From NCBI GenBank assembly GCA_963680875.1, contig OY804589.1:17380413-17444412 (forward strand): a DNA stretch of 64,000 bases, read 5' to 3'. Positions 19,486 to 32,700 of the stretch are shown piece by piece. The notes beneath the pieces were generated by a model. It had not been told where the DNA came from, did no database searches, and worked only from the letters and a program-made list of their open reading frames with translations. Origin of the DNA: Bathymodiolus brooksi (lineage: Eukaryota; Mollusca; Bivalvia; Mytilida; Modiolidae). Each line of letters opens with the position of its first letter. Position 1 is the stretch's first letter. The translations under genes were made by a program, and so were the position numbers.

Positions 19486-21024
19486 GTAATATGTAACATT
19501 TATAACACGGTTTTCCGAGTTAAACGGTTAAACAATCTAACACGAAGCGTGATCTTGATTCACCGTTTAACTCAATAAACAGTGGTATGCATGATTTGTA
19601 ACATGAAGCCATGCAATATCACATCTAGGTCGTTTATTATTATTACGGCTCTGAGAGTTATTAAATTACAGCCCATATTTAAAGTGTACAATATCTCGTA
19701 TCTGTGTGTATTATTGCATAGTTCCTTAGTTGTTACTTACATTCTGGTATATAAACCATAAAAAGATCAAAGGAACAGAATGCTTTCATGCTACATAGAC
19801 ATATGGTATAAAGAACCCGTACTTAATTTCATTGATTGATTATTTTATAAAGTTCAGCGAGCAGTATTTCCGCTATGTTCACCACGATATACTGTCTTTG
19901 TGATGTAGCGTTATTCATAATTTATATCAAGTGATTGAGCTTGATTTCTTTGTCACAAAATCTTGCCTTTCAATTGAAAATAACAATATAAAAAATCGCA
20001 ATCAGGACTTTTATATAGAACATTGAAAAAGATCACGTGACTATGGTCGTCTAGACTGGAAGTTGACGTCACAATGTGAACATCTATTACAGAATCGTTA
20101 TCCATATGCCTGTCACTTGAACTTTACAACTGCTGTCATCTCAGAGGATGCAGTTTGTCAACATTATGTGACAAGTTTTTAAAATCTAAAAAAAAATTGT
20201 TTTCATTTTCAATTTGGTCGAATTGTATCAATATATTTATATATTCATTCAATTAAGTTTGATCGACCCAGAGAAATTCTCAATATGTTACAATTTGTAA
20301 TTTTTGTGTTTTTCAGGAAAAGGTATGCAAATCAGCTAAATTTTGATAACCGCAGCAGGTTGGGTAAAATAACAAAGATGTCCTGGCGTCATGTCTTAAA
20401 GTGTGCGTGCTTGACGAGTCGAGCAACATGTTTACTAGTAACTTGTGTCTGAGAGCAAAGCGATTAATCTCAAATAACACCCAGTGGTCTACAGTGTAGT
20501 GCAAAGAAGGCGACATCATTATCATTATCATCACTAACGAGTGGAGCAACATGTTTACTTGTAACTTGTTGTTTCTGAGATGAAAGCGAGTAATCTCAAA
20601 TAACACCTAGTGGTCTACAGTGTGGTACAAAGAAGGCGCTTTCATTACCATCATTATCACCGAGTGGAGCAACATGTTTACTTGTAACTTGTTGTATCTG
20701 AGATGAAAGCGACCGTGACATTACAATCCGGTGATCTACAGTATTATACAAAGAAGGCGTCATTATCATCATCACTAAATAACGATCAATTTGAGAACAA
20801 ATTGCCTACGTAGTTCTAATGTATCAATAAATCGCACCCAAACTCGCTAGTAATTAACAGCTACAGTTGTTGTTATTGTTATGCTTAGAAAACAGTTTCC
20901 ACCTGCGCACCAGATTTCATCACCGAAAATACTAAAAAAGAAAAATGAGAATCCGTAATTCGAGGACAGACAGAAAACTAAAGATTAGGCACTATTGGAA
21001 ACAAGCTTTAGTGACAATCACAAC
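19451..21024. repeat. Spacer of 21-bp duplicon, copy 3 (terminal)
   Basis: Near-identical to the other two spacers, including the 12-bp inverted repeat, SINE remnant and 123-bp units (gagcaacatg near 20421, 20544 and 20666). It ends at the same caatcacaac (21015-21024), but here it continues into more 123-bp-type repeats rather than a 21-bp block. It therefore marks the original right-hand flank of the duplicated unit. A single C-to-Y change in the 97-codon minus-strand frame (20313-20606) and scattered substitutions distinguish it. Confidence 0.95.
20008..20071 (-). promoter_or_regulatory. Promoter-like CRE/E-box/TATA cluster, spacer 3
   Basis: TGACGTCA at 20064-20071, TCACGTGA at 20033-20040 and ctatataaaag (minus strand) at 20008-20018, unchanged from the other two spacers. 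It would direct transcription toward the block C satellite. Confidence 0.33.
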
Positions 21025-21404
21025 TCAGTGGTTTACACTGTAGTACACAGAAGGCGTCAGTATCATCGTCATCACTCAGACGAGTAACACGTTTGCTTGT
21101 AACTTGTTGTGTCTGAGATGAAAGCGACTGTGACAAGCACAATTCAGTGATCTACATTGTAGTACAAAGAAGGCGTCATCATCATCACGAAAAGTGGAGC
21201 AACATGTTTACTTGTAACTTGTTGTTTCTGAGTTCAAAGCGACCATGACATTACAATCCAGTGTTTTACATTGTAGTACAAAGAGACGTCGCTATCATCA
21301 TCACTAAATAACGTGTTCACAACATGATCAATTTGATAACTAATGGCCTACGTAGTTCTAGCTAACAGTAAATCGTACCCAAAACATGTTAGTTATTTTA
21401 AGCT
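21025..21404. repeat. Diverged continuation of the 123-bp-type repeats
   Basis: Further units follow the third spacer, with cagtggtttacactgtagta near 21026, cgagtaacacgtttgcttgt near 21080, cagtgatctacattgtagta near 21147, gtggagcaacatgtttactt near 21194 and cagtgttttacattgtagta near 21258. They are more diverged from each other than the three duplicated spacers are, so this array predates the 3.5-kb duplications. Confidence 0.8.
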
Positions 21405-21560
21405 ACAGTTGTTGTTATTGTTATATTTGAAGAAAAATTTCCACCTCCGCACCAGATTACATCACCGATTTGTTTGTCGGACGTGTTCTCTCTTTAGTTT
21501 TCTTTGTGTTGATTGTGAGATCATTGTTTGTCTTTTTTCATTTAGCCATGTTATCTGCTT
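21405..21560 (+). mobile_element. Retroelement-tail copy at left edge of the 80-bp array (plus)
   Basis: In order: cctccgcaccagattacatc, gtttgtcggacgtgttctct, ctttagttttctttgtgttg, attgtttgtcttttttcatt and tagccatgttatctg. This parallels the tail at 4405-4636. It lies tail-to-tail with the minus-oriented tail end at 21610-21662, separated by about 50 bases containing cacccctccccaaag. Confidence 0.65.
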
Positions 21561-21609
21561 CCTGAGGATCTCATAGATATCGTTCAACATTTCTTGAAAA
21601 TACACCCCT

Positions 21610-21662
21610 CCCCAAAGAAAAAAGGAAAACAAAAGAGTAAACATGAAACATAATCCGTAATT
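21610..21662 (-). mobile_element. Retroelement-tail end bordering the 80-bp array (minus, 3' part)
   Basis: On the minus strand the first satellite units run into gtccattcttgaattacgga and then ttatgtttcatgttta. This corresponds to gtccttcttcgatttacgga and ttatgattacttcatt at the end of the tail copy at 4405-4636. The array is therefore joined at this side to the natural 3' continuation of its parent sequence. Confidence 0.6.
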
Positions 21663-24600
21663 CAAGAATGGACAATCCAGAGAAACTGACAACATTGGGT
21701 ACACAAGACAGAGGATGAAGACAAAGAAAACTGAGGGGCAATGAAGAATGGACAATCCAGAGAAACTGGCAACATTTGGTACACAAGACACAGGATGAAG
21801 ACAAGGAAAACTAAGGGGAAATCAAGAATGGACAATCCAGAGAAACTGGCAACATTTGGTACACATGACACAGGACGAAGACAATCAAAACTGAGGGCAA
21901 TCAAGAATGGTCAATCCAGAGAAACTGACAACATTGGGTACACAAGATACAGGATGAAGACAAAGAAAACTGAGGGGCAATGAAGAATGGACAATCCAGA
22001 GAAACTGGCAACATTTGGTACACAACAGATAGGACGAAGACAAACAAAACTGAGGGGCAATCAAGAATGGACAATCCAGAGAAACTGGCAACATTTGGTA
22101 CACAAGACACAGGATGAAGACAAACAAAACTGAGGGGCAATGAAGAATGGCAATCCAGAGAAACTGGCAACATTTGGTACACAACACATAGGACGAAGAC
22201 AAACAAAACTGAGGGGCAATCAAGAATGGACAATCCAGAGAAACTGACAACATTTGGTACACAAGACACATGACGAAGACAAACAAAACTGAGGGGCAAT
22301 GAAGAATGGACAATCCAGAGTACCTGGCAACATTTGGTACATAAGACACAGGATGAAGACAAACAACACTGAGGGGCAATGAAGAATGGACAATCCAGAG
22401 AAACTGGCAACACTTGGTACACAAGACACAGGACGAAGACAATCAAAACTGAGGGGCAATCAAGAATGGACAATCCAGAGAAACTGACAACATTGGGTAC
22501 ACAAGACAGAGGATGAAGACAAAGAAAACTGAGGGGCAATGAAGAATGGACAATCCAGAGAAACTGGCAACATTTGGTACACAAGACACAGGATGAAGAC
22601 AAGGAAAACTAAGGGGAAATCAAGAATGGACAATCCAGAGAAACTGGCAACATTTGGTACACAAGACACAGGACGAAGACAATCAAAACTGAGGGCAATC
22701 AAGAATGGACAATCCAGAGAAACTGACAACATTGGGTACACAAGACACAGGATGAAGACAAACAAAACTGAGGGGCAATGAAGAATGGACAATCCAGAGA
22801 AACTGGCAACATTTGGTACACAACACATAGGACGAAGACAAACAAAACTGAGGGGCAATCAAGAATGGACAATCCAGAGAAACTGACAACATTTGGTACA
22901 CAAGACACATGACGAAGACAAACAAAACTGAGGGGCAATGAAGAATGGACAATCCAGAGAAACTGGCAACATTTGGTACATAAGACACAGGATGAAGACA
23001 AACAACACTGAGGGGCAATGAAGAATGGACAATCCAGAGAAACTGGCAACACTTGGTACACAAGACACAGGACGAAGACAATCAAAACTGATGGGCAATC
23101 AAGAATGGACAATCCAGAGAAACTGACAACATTGGGTACACAAGACAGAGGATGAAGACAAAGAAAACTGAGGGGCAATGAAGAATGGACAATCCAGAGA
23201 AACTGGCAACATTTGGTACACAAGACACAGGATGAAGACAAGGAAAACTAAGGGGAAATCATGAATGGACAATCCAGAGAAACTGGCAACATTTGGTACA
23301 CAAGACACAGGACGAAGACAAACAAAACTGAGGGGCAATCAAGAATGGACAATCCAGAGAAACTGGAAACATTTGGTACACAAGACACATGACGAAGACA
23401 AACAAAACTGAGGGGCAATGAAGAATGGACAATCCAGAGAAACTGGCAACATTTGGTACACAACACATAGGACGAAGACAAACAAAACTGAGGGCAATCA
23501 AGAATGGACAATCCAGAGAAACTGACAAAATTGGGTACACAAGACACAGGATGAAGACAAACAAAACTGAGGGGCAATGAAGAATGGACAATCCAGAGAA
23601 ACTGACAACATTTGGTACACAAGACACAGGATGAAGACAAACAAAACTGAGGGGCAATCAAGAATGGACAATCCAGAGAAACTGGAAACATTTGGTACAC
23701 AAGACACATGACGAAGACAAACAAAACTGAGGGGCAATGAAGAATGGACAATCCAGAGAAACTGGCAACATTTGGTACACAACACATAGGACGAAGACAA
23801 ACAAAACTGAGGGGCAATCAAGAATGGACAATCCAGAGAAACTGACAACATTTGGTACACAAGACACAGGACGAAGACAAACAAAACTGAGGGGCAATGA
23901 GGAATGGGCAATCCAGAGAAACTGGCAACATTGGGTACACAAGACACAGGACGAAGACAAACAAAACTGAGGGGCAATGAAGAATGGACAATCCAGAGAA
24001 ACTGGCAACATTTGGTACATAAGACACAGGATGAAGACAAACAACACTGAGGGGCAATGAAGAATGGACAATCCAGAGAAACTGGCAACATTTGGTACAC
24101 AAGACACAGGATGAAGACAAGGAAAACTAAGGGGCAATGAAGAATGGGCAATCCAGAGAAACTGACAACATTTGGTACACAAGACACAGGACGAAGACAA
24201 TCAAAACTGAGGGGCAATCAAGAATGGACAATCCAGAGAAACTGACAACATTGGGTACACAAGACACAGGATGAAGACAAACAAAACTGAGTGGCAATGA
24301 AGAATGGACAATCCAGAGAAACTGGCAACATTTGGTACACAAGACAAATGACGAAGACAAACAAAACTGAGGGGCAATGAAGAATGGACAATCCAGAGAA
24401 ACTGGCAACATTTGGTACACAACACATAGGACGAAGACAAACAAAACTGAGGGGCAACCAAGAATGGACAATCCAGAGAAACTGACAACATTTGGTACAC
24501 AAGACACAGGACGAAGACAAACAAAACTGAGGGGCAATGAAGAATGGGCAATCCAGAGAAACTGGCAACATTGGGTACACAAGACACAGGACGAAGACAA

Positions 24601-25591
24601 ACAAAACTGAGGGACAATGAAGAATGGACAATTCAGAGAAACTGGCAACATTTGGTACATAAGACACAGGATGAAGACAAACAACACTGAGGGGCAATGA
24701 AGAATGGACAATCCAGAGAAACTGGCAACATTTGGTACACAAGACACAGGATGAAAACAAGGAAAACTAAAGGGAAATCAAGAATGGACAATCCAGAGAA
24801 ACTGGAAACATTTGGTACACAAGACACAGGGCGAAGACAATCAAAACTGAGGGGCAATCAAGAATGGACAATCCAGAGAAACTGACAACATTGGGTACAC
24901 AAGACAGAGGATGAAGACAAAGAAAACTGAGGGACAATGAAGAATGGACAATCCAGAGAAACTGGCAACATTTGGTACACAAGACACAGGATGAAGACAA
25001 GGAAAACTAAGGGGAAATCAAGAATGGACAATCCAGAGAAACTGGCAACATTTGGTACACAAGACACAGGACGAAGACAATCAAAGCTGAGGGCAATCAA
25101 GAATGGACAATCCAGAGAAACTGACAACATTGGGTACACAAGACACAGGACGAAGACAATCAAAACTGAGGGGCAATCAAGAATGGACAATCCAGAGAAA
25201 CTGACAACATTGGGTACACAAGACACAAGATGAAGACAAACAAAACTGAGTGGCAATGAAGAATGGACAATCCAGAGAAACTGGCAACATTTGGTACACA
25301 AGACACATGACGAAGACAAACAAAACTGAGGGGCAATGAAGAATGGACAATCCAGAGAAACTGGCATCATTTGGTACACAACACATAGGACGAAGACAAA
25401 CAAAACTGAGGGGCAACCAAGAATGGACAATCCAGAGAAACTGACAACATTTGGTACACAAGACACAGGACGAAGACAAACAAAACTGAGGGGCAATGAA
25501 GAATGGGCAATCCAGAGAAACTGGCAACATTGGGTAAGCAAGACACAGGACGAAGACAAACAAAACTGAGGGGCAATGAAGAATGGACAAT

Positions 25592-28500
25592 TCAGAGAAA
25601 CTGGCAACATTTGGTACATAAGACACAGGATGAAGACAAACAACACTGAGGGGCAATGAAGAATGGACAATCCAGAGAAACTGGCAACATTTGGTACACA
25701 AGACACAGGATGAAGACAAGGAAAACTAAGGGGAAATCAAGAATGGACAATCCAGAGAAACTGGAAACATTTGGTACACAAGACACAGGACGAAGACAAT
25801 CAAAACTGAGGGGCAATCAAGAATGGACAATCCAGAGAAACTGACAACATTTGGTACACAAGACAGAGGATGAAGACAAAGAAAACTGAGGGACAATGAA
25901 GAATGGACAATCCAGAGAAACTGGCAACATTTGGTACACAAGACACAGGATGAAGACAAGGAAAACTAAGGGGAAATCAAGAATGGACAATCCAGAGAAA
26001 CTGACAACATTTGGTACACAAGACACAGGACGAAGACAATCAAAACTGAGGGGCAATTAAGAATGGACAATCCAGAGAAACTGACAACATTGGGTACACA
26101 AGACACAGGATGAAGACAAACAAAACTGAGGGGCAATGAAGAATGGACAATCCAGAGAAACTGGCAACATTTGGTACACAAGACACTGGATGAAGACAAA
26201 CAAAACTGAGGGGCAATCAAGAATGGACAATCCAGAGAAACTGGCAACATTGGGTACACAAGACACATGACGAAGACAAACAAAACTGAGGGGCAATGAA
26301 GAATGGACAATCCAGAGAAACTGGCAACATTTGGTACACAACACATAGGACGAAGACAAACAAAACTGAGGGGCAATCAAGAATGGACAATCTAGAGAAA
26401 CTGACAACATTTGGTACACAAGACAAAGGACGAAGACAAACAAAACTGAGGGGCAATGAAGAATGGCAATCCAGAGAAACTGGCAACATTTGGTACACAA
26501 GACACAGGATGAAGACAAGGAAAACTAAGGGGAAATCAAGAATGGACAATCCAGAGAAACTGGCAACATTTGGTACACAAGACACAGGACGAAGACAATC
26601 AAAACTGAGGGGCAATCAAGAATGGACAATCCAGAGAAACTGACAACATTGGGTACACAAGACACAGGATGAAGACAAACAAAACTGAGGGGCAATGAAG
26701 AATGGACAATCCAGAGAAACTGGCAACATTTGGTACACAAGACACATGACGAAGACAAACAAAACTGAGGGGCAATGAAGAATGGACAATCCAGAGAAAC
26801 TGGCATCATTTGGTACACAACACATAGGACGAAGACAAACAAAACTGAGGGGCAACCAAGAATGGACAATCCAGAGAAACTGACAACATTTGGTACACAA
26901 GACACAGGACGAAGACAAACAAAACTGAGGGGCAATGAAGAATGGGCAATCCAGAGAAACTGGCAACATTGGGTAAACAAGACACAGGACGAAGACAAAC
27001 AAAACTGAGGGGCAATGAAGAATGGACAATTCAGAGAAACTGGCAACATTTGGTACATAAGACACAGGATGAAGACAAACAACACTGAGGGGCAATGAAG
27101 AATGGACAATCCAGAGAAACTGGCAACATTTGGTACACAAGACACAGGATGAAGACAAGGAAAACAAAGGGGAAATCAAGAATGGACAATCCAAAGAAAC
27201 TGGAAACATTTGGTACACAAGACACAGGACGAAGACAATCAAAACTGAGGGGCAATCAAGAATGGACAATCCAGAGAAACTGACAACATTGGGTACACAA
27301 GACACAGGACGAAGACAATCAAAACTGAGGGGCAATCAAGAATGGACAATCCAGAGAAACAGACAACATTGGGTACACAAGACACAGGATGAAGACAAAC
27401 AAAACTGAGTGGCAATGAAGAATGGACAATCCAGAGAAACTGGCAACATTTGGTACACAAGACACATGACGAAGACAAACAAAACTGAGGGGCAATGAAG
27501 AATGGACAATCCAGAGAAACTGGCATCATTTGGTACACAAGACACAGGACGAAGACAAACAAAACTGAGGGGCAATGAAGAATGGGCAATCCAGAGAAAC
27601 TGGCAACATTGGGTAAGCAAGACACAGGACGAAGACAAACAAAACTGAGGGGCAATGAAGAATGGACAATTCAGAGAAACTGGCAACATTTGGTACATAA
27701 GACATAGGATGAAGACAAACAACACTGAGGGGCAATGAAGAATGGACAATCCAGAGAAACTGGCAACATTTGGTACACAAGACACAGGATGAAGACAAGG
27801 AAAACTAAGGGGAAATCAAGAATGGACAATCCAGAGAAACTGGAACCATTTGGTACACAAGACACAGGACGAAGACAATCAAAACTGAGGGGCAATCAAG
27901 AATGGACAATCCAGAGAAACTGACAACATTTGGTACACAAGACAGAGGATGAAGACAAAGAAAACTGAGGGACAATGAAGAATGGACAATCCAGAGAAAC
28001 TGGCAACATTTGGTACACAAGACACAGGATGAAGACAAGGAAAACTAAGGGGAAATCAAGAATGGACAATCCAGAGAAACTGACAACATTTGGTACACAA
28101 GACACAGGACGAAGACAATCAAAACTGAGGGGCAATTAAGAATGGACAATCCAGAGAAACTGACAACATTGGGTACACAAGACACAGGATGAAGACAAAC
28201 AAAACTGAGGGGCAATGAAGAATGGACAATCCAGAGAAACTGGCAACATTTGGTACACAAGACACTGGATGAAGACAAACAAAACTGAGGGGCAATCAAG
28301 AATGGACAATCCAGAGAAACTGGCAACATTGGGTACACAAGACACATGACGAAGACAAACAAAACTGAGGGGCAATGAAGAATGGACAATCCAGAGAAAC
28401 TGGCAACATTTGGTACACAACACATAGGACGAAGACAAACAAAACTGAGGGGCAATCAAGAATGGACAATCTAGAGAAACTGACAACATTTGGTACACAA

Positions 28501-29749
28501 GACAAAGGACGAAGACAAACAAAACTGAGGGGCAATGAAGAATGGCAATCCAGAGAAACTGGCAACATTTGGTACACAAGACACAGGATGAAGACAAGGA
28601 AAACTAAGGGGAAATCAAGAATGGACAATCCAGAGAAACTGGCAACATTTGGTACACAAGACACAGGACGAAGACAATCAAAACTGAGGGGCAATCAAGA
28701 ATGGACAATCCAGAGAAACTGACAACATTGGGTACACAAGACACAGGATGAAGACAAACAAAACTGAGGGGCAATGAAGAATGGACAATCCAGAGAAACT
28801 GGCAACATTTGGTACACAAGACACATGACGAAGACAAACAAAACTGAGGGGCAATGAAGAATGGACAATCCAGAGAAACTGGCATCATTTGGTACACAAC
28901 ACATAGGACGAAGACAAACAAAACTGAGGGGCAACCAAGAATGGACAATCCAGAGAAACTGACAACATTTGGTACACAAGACACAGGACGAAGACAAACA
29001 AAACTGAGGGGCAATGAAGAATGGGCAATCCAGAGAAACTGGCAACATTGGGTAAACAAGACACAGGACGAAGACAAACAAAACTGAGGGGCAATGAAGA
29101 ATGGACAATTCAGAGAAACTGGCAACATTTGGTACATAAGACACAGGATGAAGACAAACAACACTGAGGGGCAATGAAGAATGGACAATCCAGAGAAACT
29201 GGCAACATTTGGTACACAAGACACAGGATGAAGACAAGGAAAACAAAGGGGAAATCAAGAATGGACAATCCAAAGAAACTGGAAACATTTGGTACACAAG
29301 ACACAGGACGAAGACAATCAAAACTGAGGGGCAATCAAGAATGGACAATCCAGAGAAACTGACAACATTGGGTACACAAGACAGAGGATGAAGACAAAGA
29401 AAACTGAGGGACAATGAAGAATGGACAATCCAGAGAAACTGGCAACATTTGGTACACAAGACACAGGATGAAGACAAGGAAAACTAAGGGGAAATCAAGA
29501 ATGGACAATCCAGAGAAACTGGCAACATTTGGTACACAAGACACAGGACGAAGACAATCAAAATTGAGGGCAATCAAGAATGGACAATCCAGAGAAACTG
29601 ACAACATTGGGTACACAAGACACAGGATGAAGACAAACAAAACTGAGGGGCAATGAAGAATGGACAATCCAGAGAAACTGACAACATTTGGTACACAAGA
29701 CACAGGATGAAGACAAACAAAACTGAGGGGCAATGAAGAATGGACAATC
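25592..29749. repeat. 2,079-bp tandem higher-order duplication
   Basis: Blocks beginning near 25592 and 27671 are offset by 2,079 bases (26 units less one base). Segments at 25966-26376 and 28045-28455 translate identically, as do 26525-27145 and 28604-29224. This indicates a recent unequal exchange or replication-slippage event. Confidence 0.85.
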
Positions 29750-32700
29750 CAGAGAAACTGGCAACATTTGGTACACAAGACACATGACGAAGACAAACAA
29801 AACTGAGGGGCAATGAAGAATGGACAATCCAGAGAAACTGGCAACATTTGGTACACAACACATAGGACGAAGACAAACAAAACTGAGGGGCAACCAAGAA
29901 TGGACAATCCAGAGAATCTGACAACATTTGGTACACAAGACACAGGACGAAGACAAACAAAACTGAGGGGCAATGAAGAATGGGCAATCCAGAGAAACTG
30001 GCAACATTGGGTACACAAGACACAGGACGAAGACAAACAAAACTGAGGGGCAATGAAGAATGGACATTTCAGAGAAACTGGCAAAATTTGGTACATAAGA
30101 CATGGGATGAAGACAAACAACACTGAGGGGCAATGAAGAATGGACAATCCAGAGAAACTGGCAACATTTGGTACACAAGACACAGGATGAAGACAAGGAA
30201 AACTAAGGGGAAATCAAGAATGGACAATCCAGAGAAACTGGAAACATTTGGTACACAAGACACAGGACGAAGACAATCAAAACTGAGGGGCAATCAAGAA
30301 TGGACAATCCAGAGAAACTGACAACATTGGGTACACAAGACAGAGGATGAAGACAAAGAAAACTGAGGGGCAATGAAAAATGGACAATCCAGAGAAACTG
30401 GCAACATTTGGTACACAAGACACAGGATGAAGACAAGGAAAACTAAGGGGCAATGCAGAATGGACAATCCAGAGAAACTGGCAACATTTGGTACACAAGA
30501 CACAGGACGAAGACAATCAAAACTGAGGGCAATCAAGAATGGACAATCCAGAGAAACTGACAACATTGGGTACACAAGACACAGGATGAAGACAAACAAA
30601 ACTGAGGGGCAATGAAGAATGGACAATCCAGAGAAACTGGCAACACTTGGTACACAAGACACAGGACGAAGACAATCAAAACTGATGGGCAATCAAGAAT
30701 GGACAATCCAGAGAAACTGACAACATTTGGTACACAAGACACAGGACGAAGACAATCAAAACTGAGGGGCAATCAAGAATGGACAATCCAGAGAAACTGG
30801 CAACATTTGGTACACAAGACACATGACGAAGACAAACAAAACTGAGGGGCAATAAAGAATGGACAATCCAGAGAAACTGGCAACATTTGGTACACAACAC
30901 ATAGGACGAAGACAAACAAAACTGAGTGGCAATCAAGAATGGACAATCCAGAGAAACTGACAACATTTGGTACACAAGACACATGACGAAGACAAACAAA
31001 ACTGAGGGGCAATGAAGAATGGACAATCCAGAGTACCTGGCAACATTTGGTACATAAGACACAGGATGAAGACAAACAACACTGAGGGGCAATGAAGAAT
31101 GGACAATCCAGAGAAACTGGCAACACTTGGTACACAAGACACAGGACGAAGACAATCAAAACTGATGGGCAATCAAGAATGGACAATCCAGAGAAACTGA
31201 CAACATTGGGTGCACAAGACAGAGGATGAAGACAAAGAAAACTGAGGGGCAATGAAGAATGGACAATCCAGAGAAACTGGCAACATTTGGTACACAAGAC
31301 ACAGGATGAAGACAAGGAAAACTAAGGGGAAATCAAGAATGGACAATCCAGAGAAACTGGCAACATTTGGTACACAAGACACAGGACGAAGACAATCAAA
31401 ACTGAGGGCAATCAAGAATGGACAATCCAGAGAAACTGACAACATTGGGTACACAAGACACAGGATGAAGACAAACAAAACTGAGGGGCAATGAAGAATG
31501 GACAATCCAGAGAAACTGACAACATTTGGTACACAAGACACAGGACGAAGACAATCAAAACTGAGGGGCAATCAAGAATGGACAATCCAGAGAAACTGAC
31601 AACATTTGGTACACAAGACACATGACGAAGACAAACAAAACTGAGGGGCAATGAAGAATGGACAATCCAGAAAAACTGGCAACATTGGGTACACAAGACA
31701 CATGACGAAGACAAACAAAACTGAGGGGCAATGAAGAATGGACAATCCAGAGAAACTGGCAACATTTGGTACACAACAAATAGGACGAAGACAAACAAAG
31801 CTGAGGGGCAATCAAGAATGGACAATCCAGAGAAACTGACAACATTTGGTACACAAGACACAGGACGAAGACAAACAAAACTGAGGGGCAATGAAGAATG
31901 GACAATCCAGAGAAACTGGCAACATTGGGTACACAAGACACATGACGAAGACAAACAAAACTTAGGGGCAATGAAGAATGGACAATCCAGAGAAACTGGC
32001 AACATTTGGTACACAACACACAGGACGAAGACAAACAAAACTGAGGGGCAATCAAGAATGGACAATCCAGAGAAACTGACAACATTTGGTACACAAGACA
32101 AAGGACGAAGACAAACAAAACTGAGGGGCAATGAAGAATGGCAATCCAGAGAAACTGGCAACATTTGGTACACAAGACACAGGATGAAGACAAGGAAAAC
32201 TAAGGGGAAATCAAGAATGGACAATCCAGAGAAACTGGCAACATTGGGTACACAAGACACAGGACGAAGACAATCAAAACTGAGGGGCAATCAAGAATGG
32301 ACAATCCAGAGAAACTGACAACATTGGGTACACAAGACACAGGATGAAGACAAACAAAACTGAGGGGCAATGAAGAATGGACAATCCAGAGAAACTGGCA
32401 ACATTTGGTACACAAGACACATGACGAAGACAAACAAAACTGAGGGGCAATGAAGAATGGACAATCCAGAGAAACTGGCATCATTTGGTACACAACACAT
32501 AGGACGAAGACAAACAAAACTGAGGGGCAACCAAGAATGGACAATCCAGAGAAACTGACAACATTTGGTACACAAGACACAGGACGAAGACAAACAAAAC
32601 TGAGGGGCAATGAAGAATGGGCAATCCAGAGAAACTGGCAACATTGGGTAAACAAGACACAGGACGAAGACAAACAAAACTGAGGGGCAATGAAGAATGG

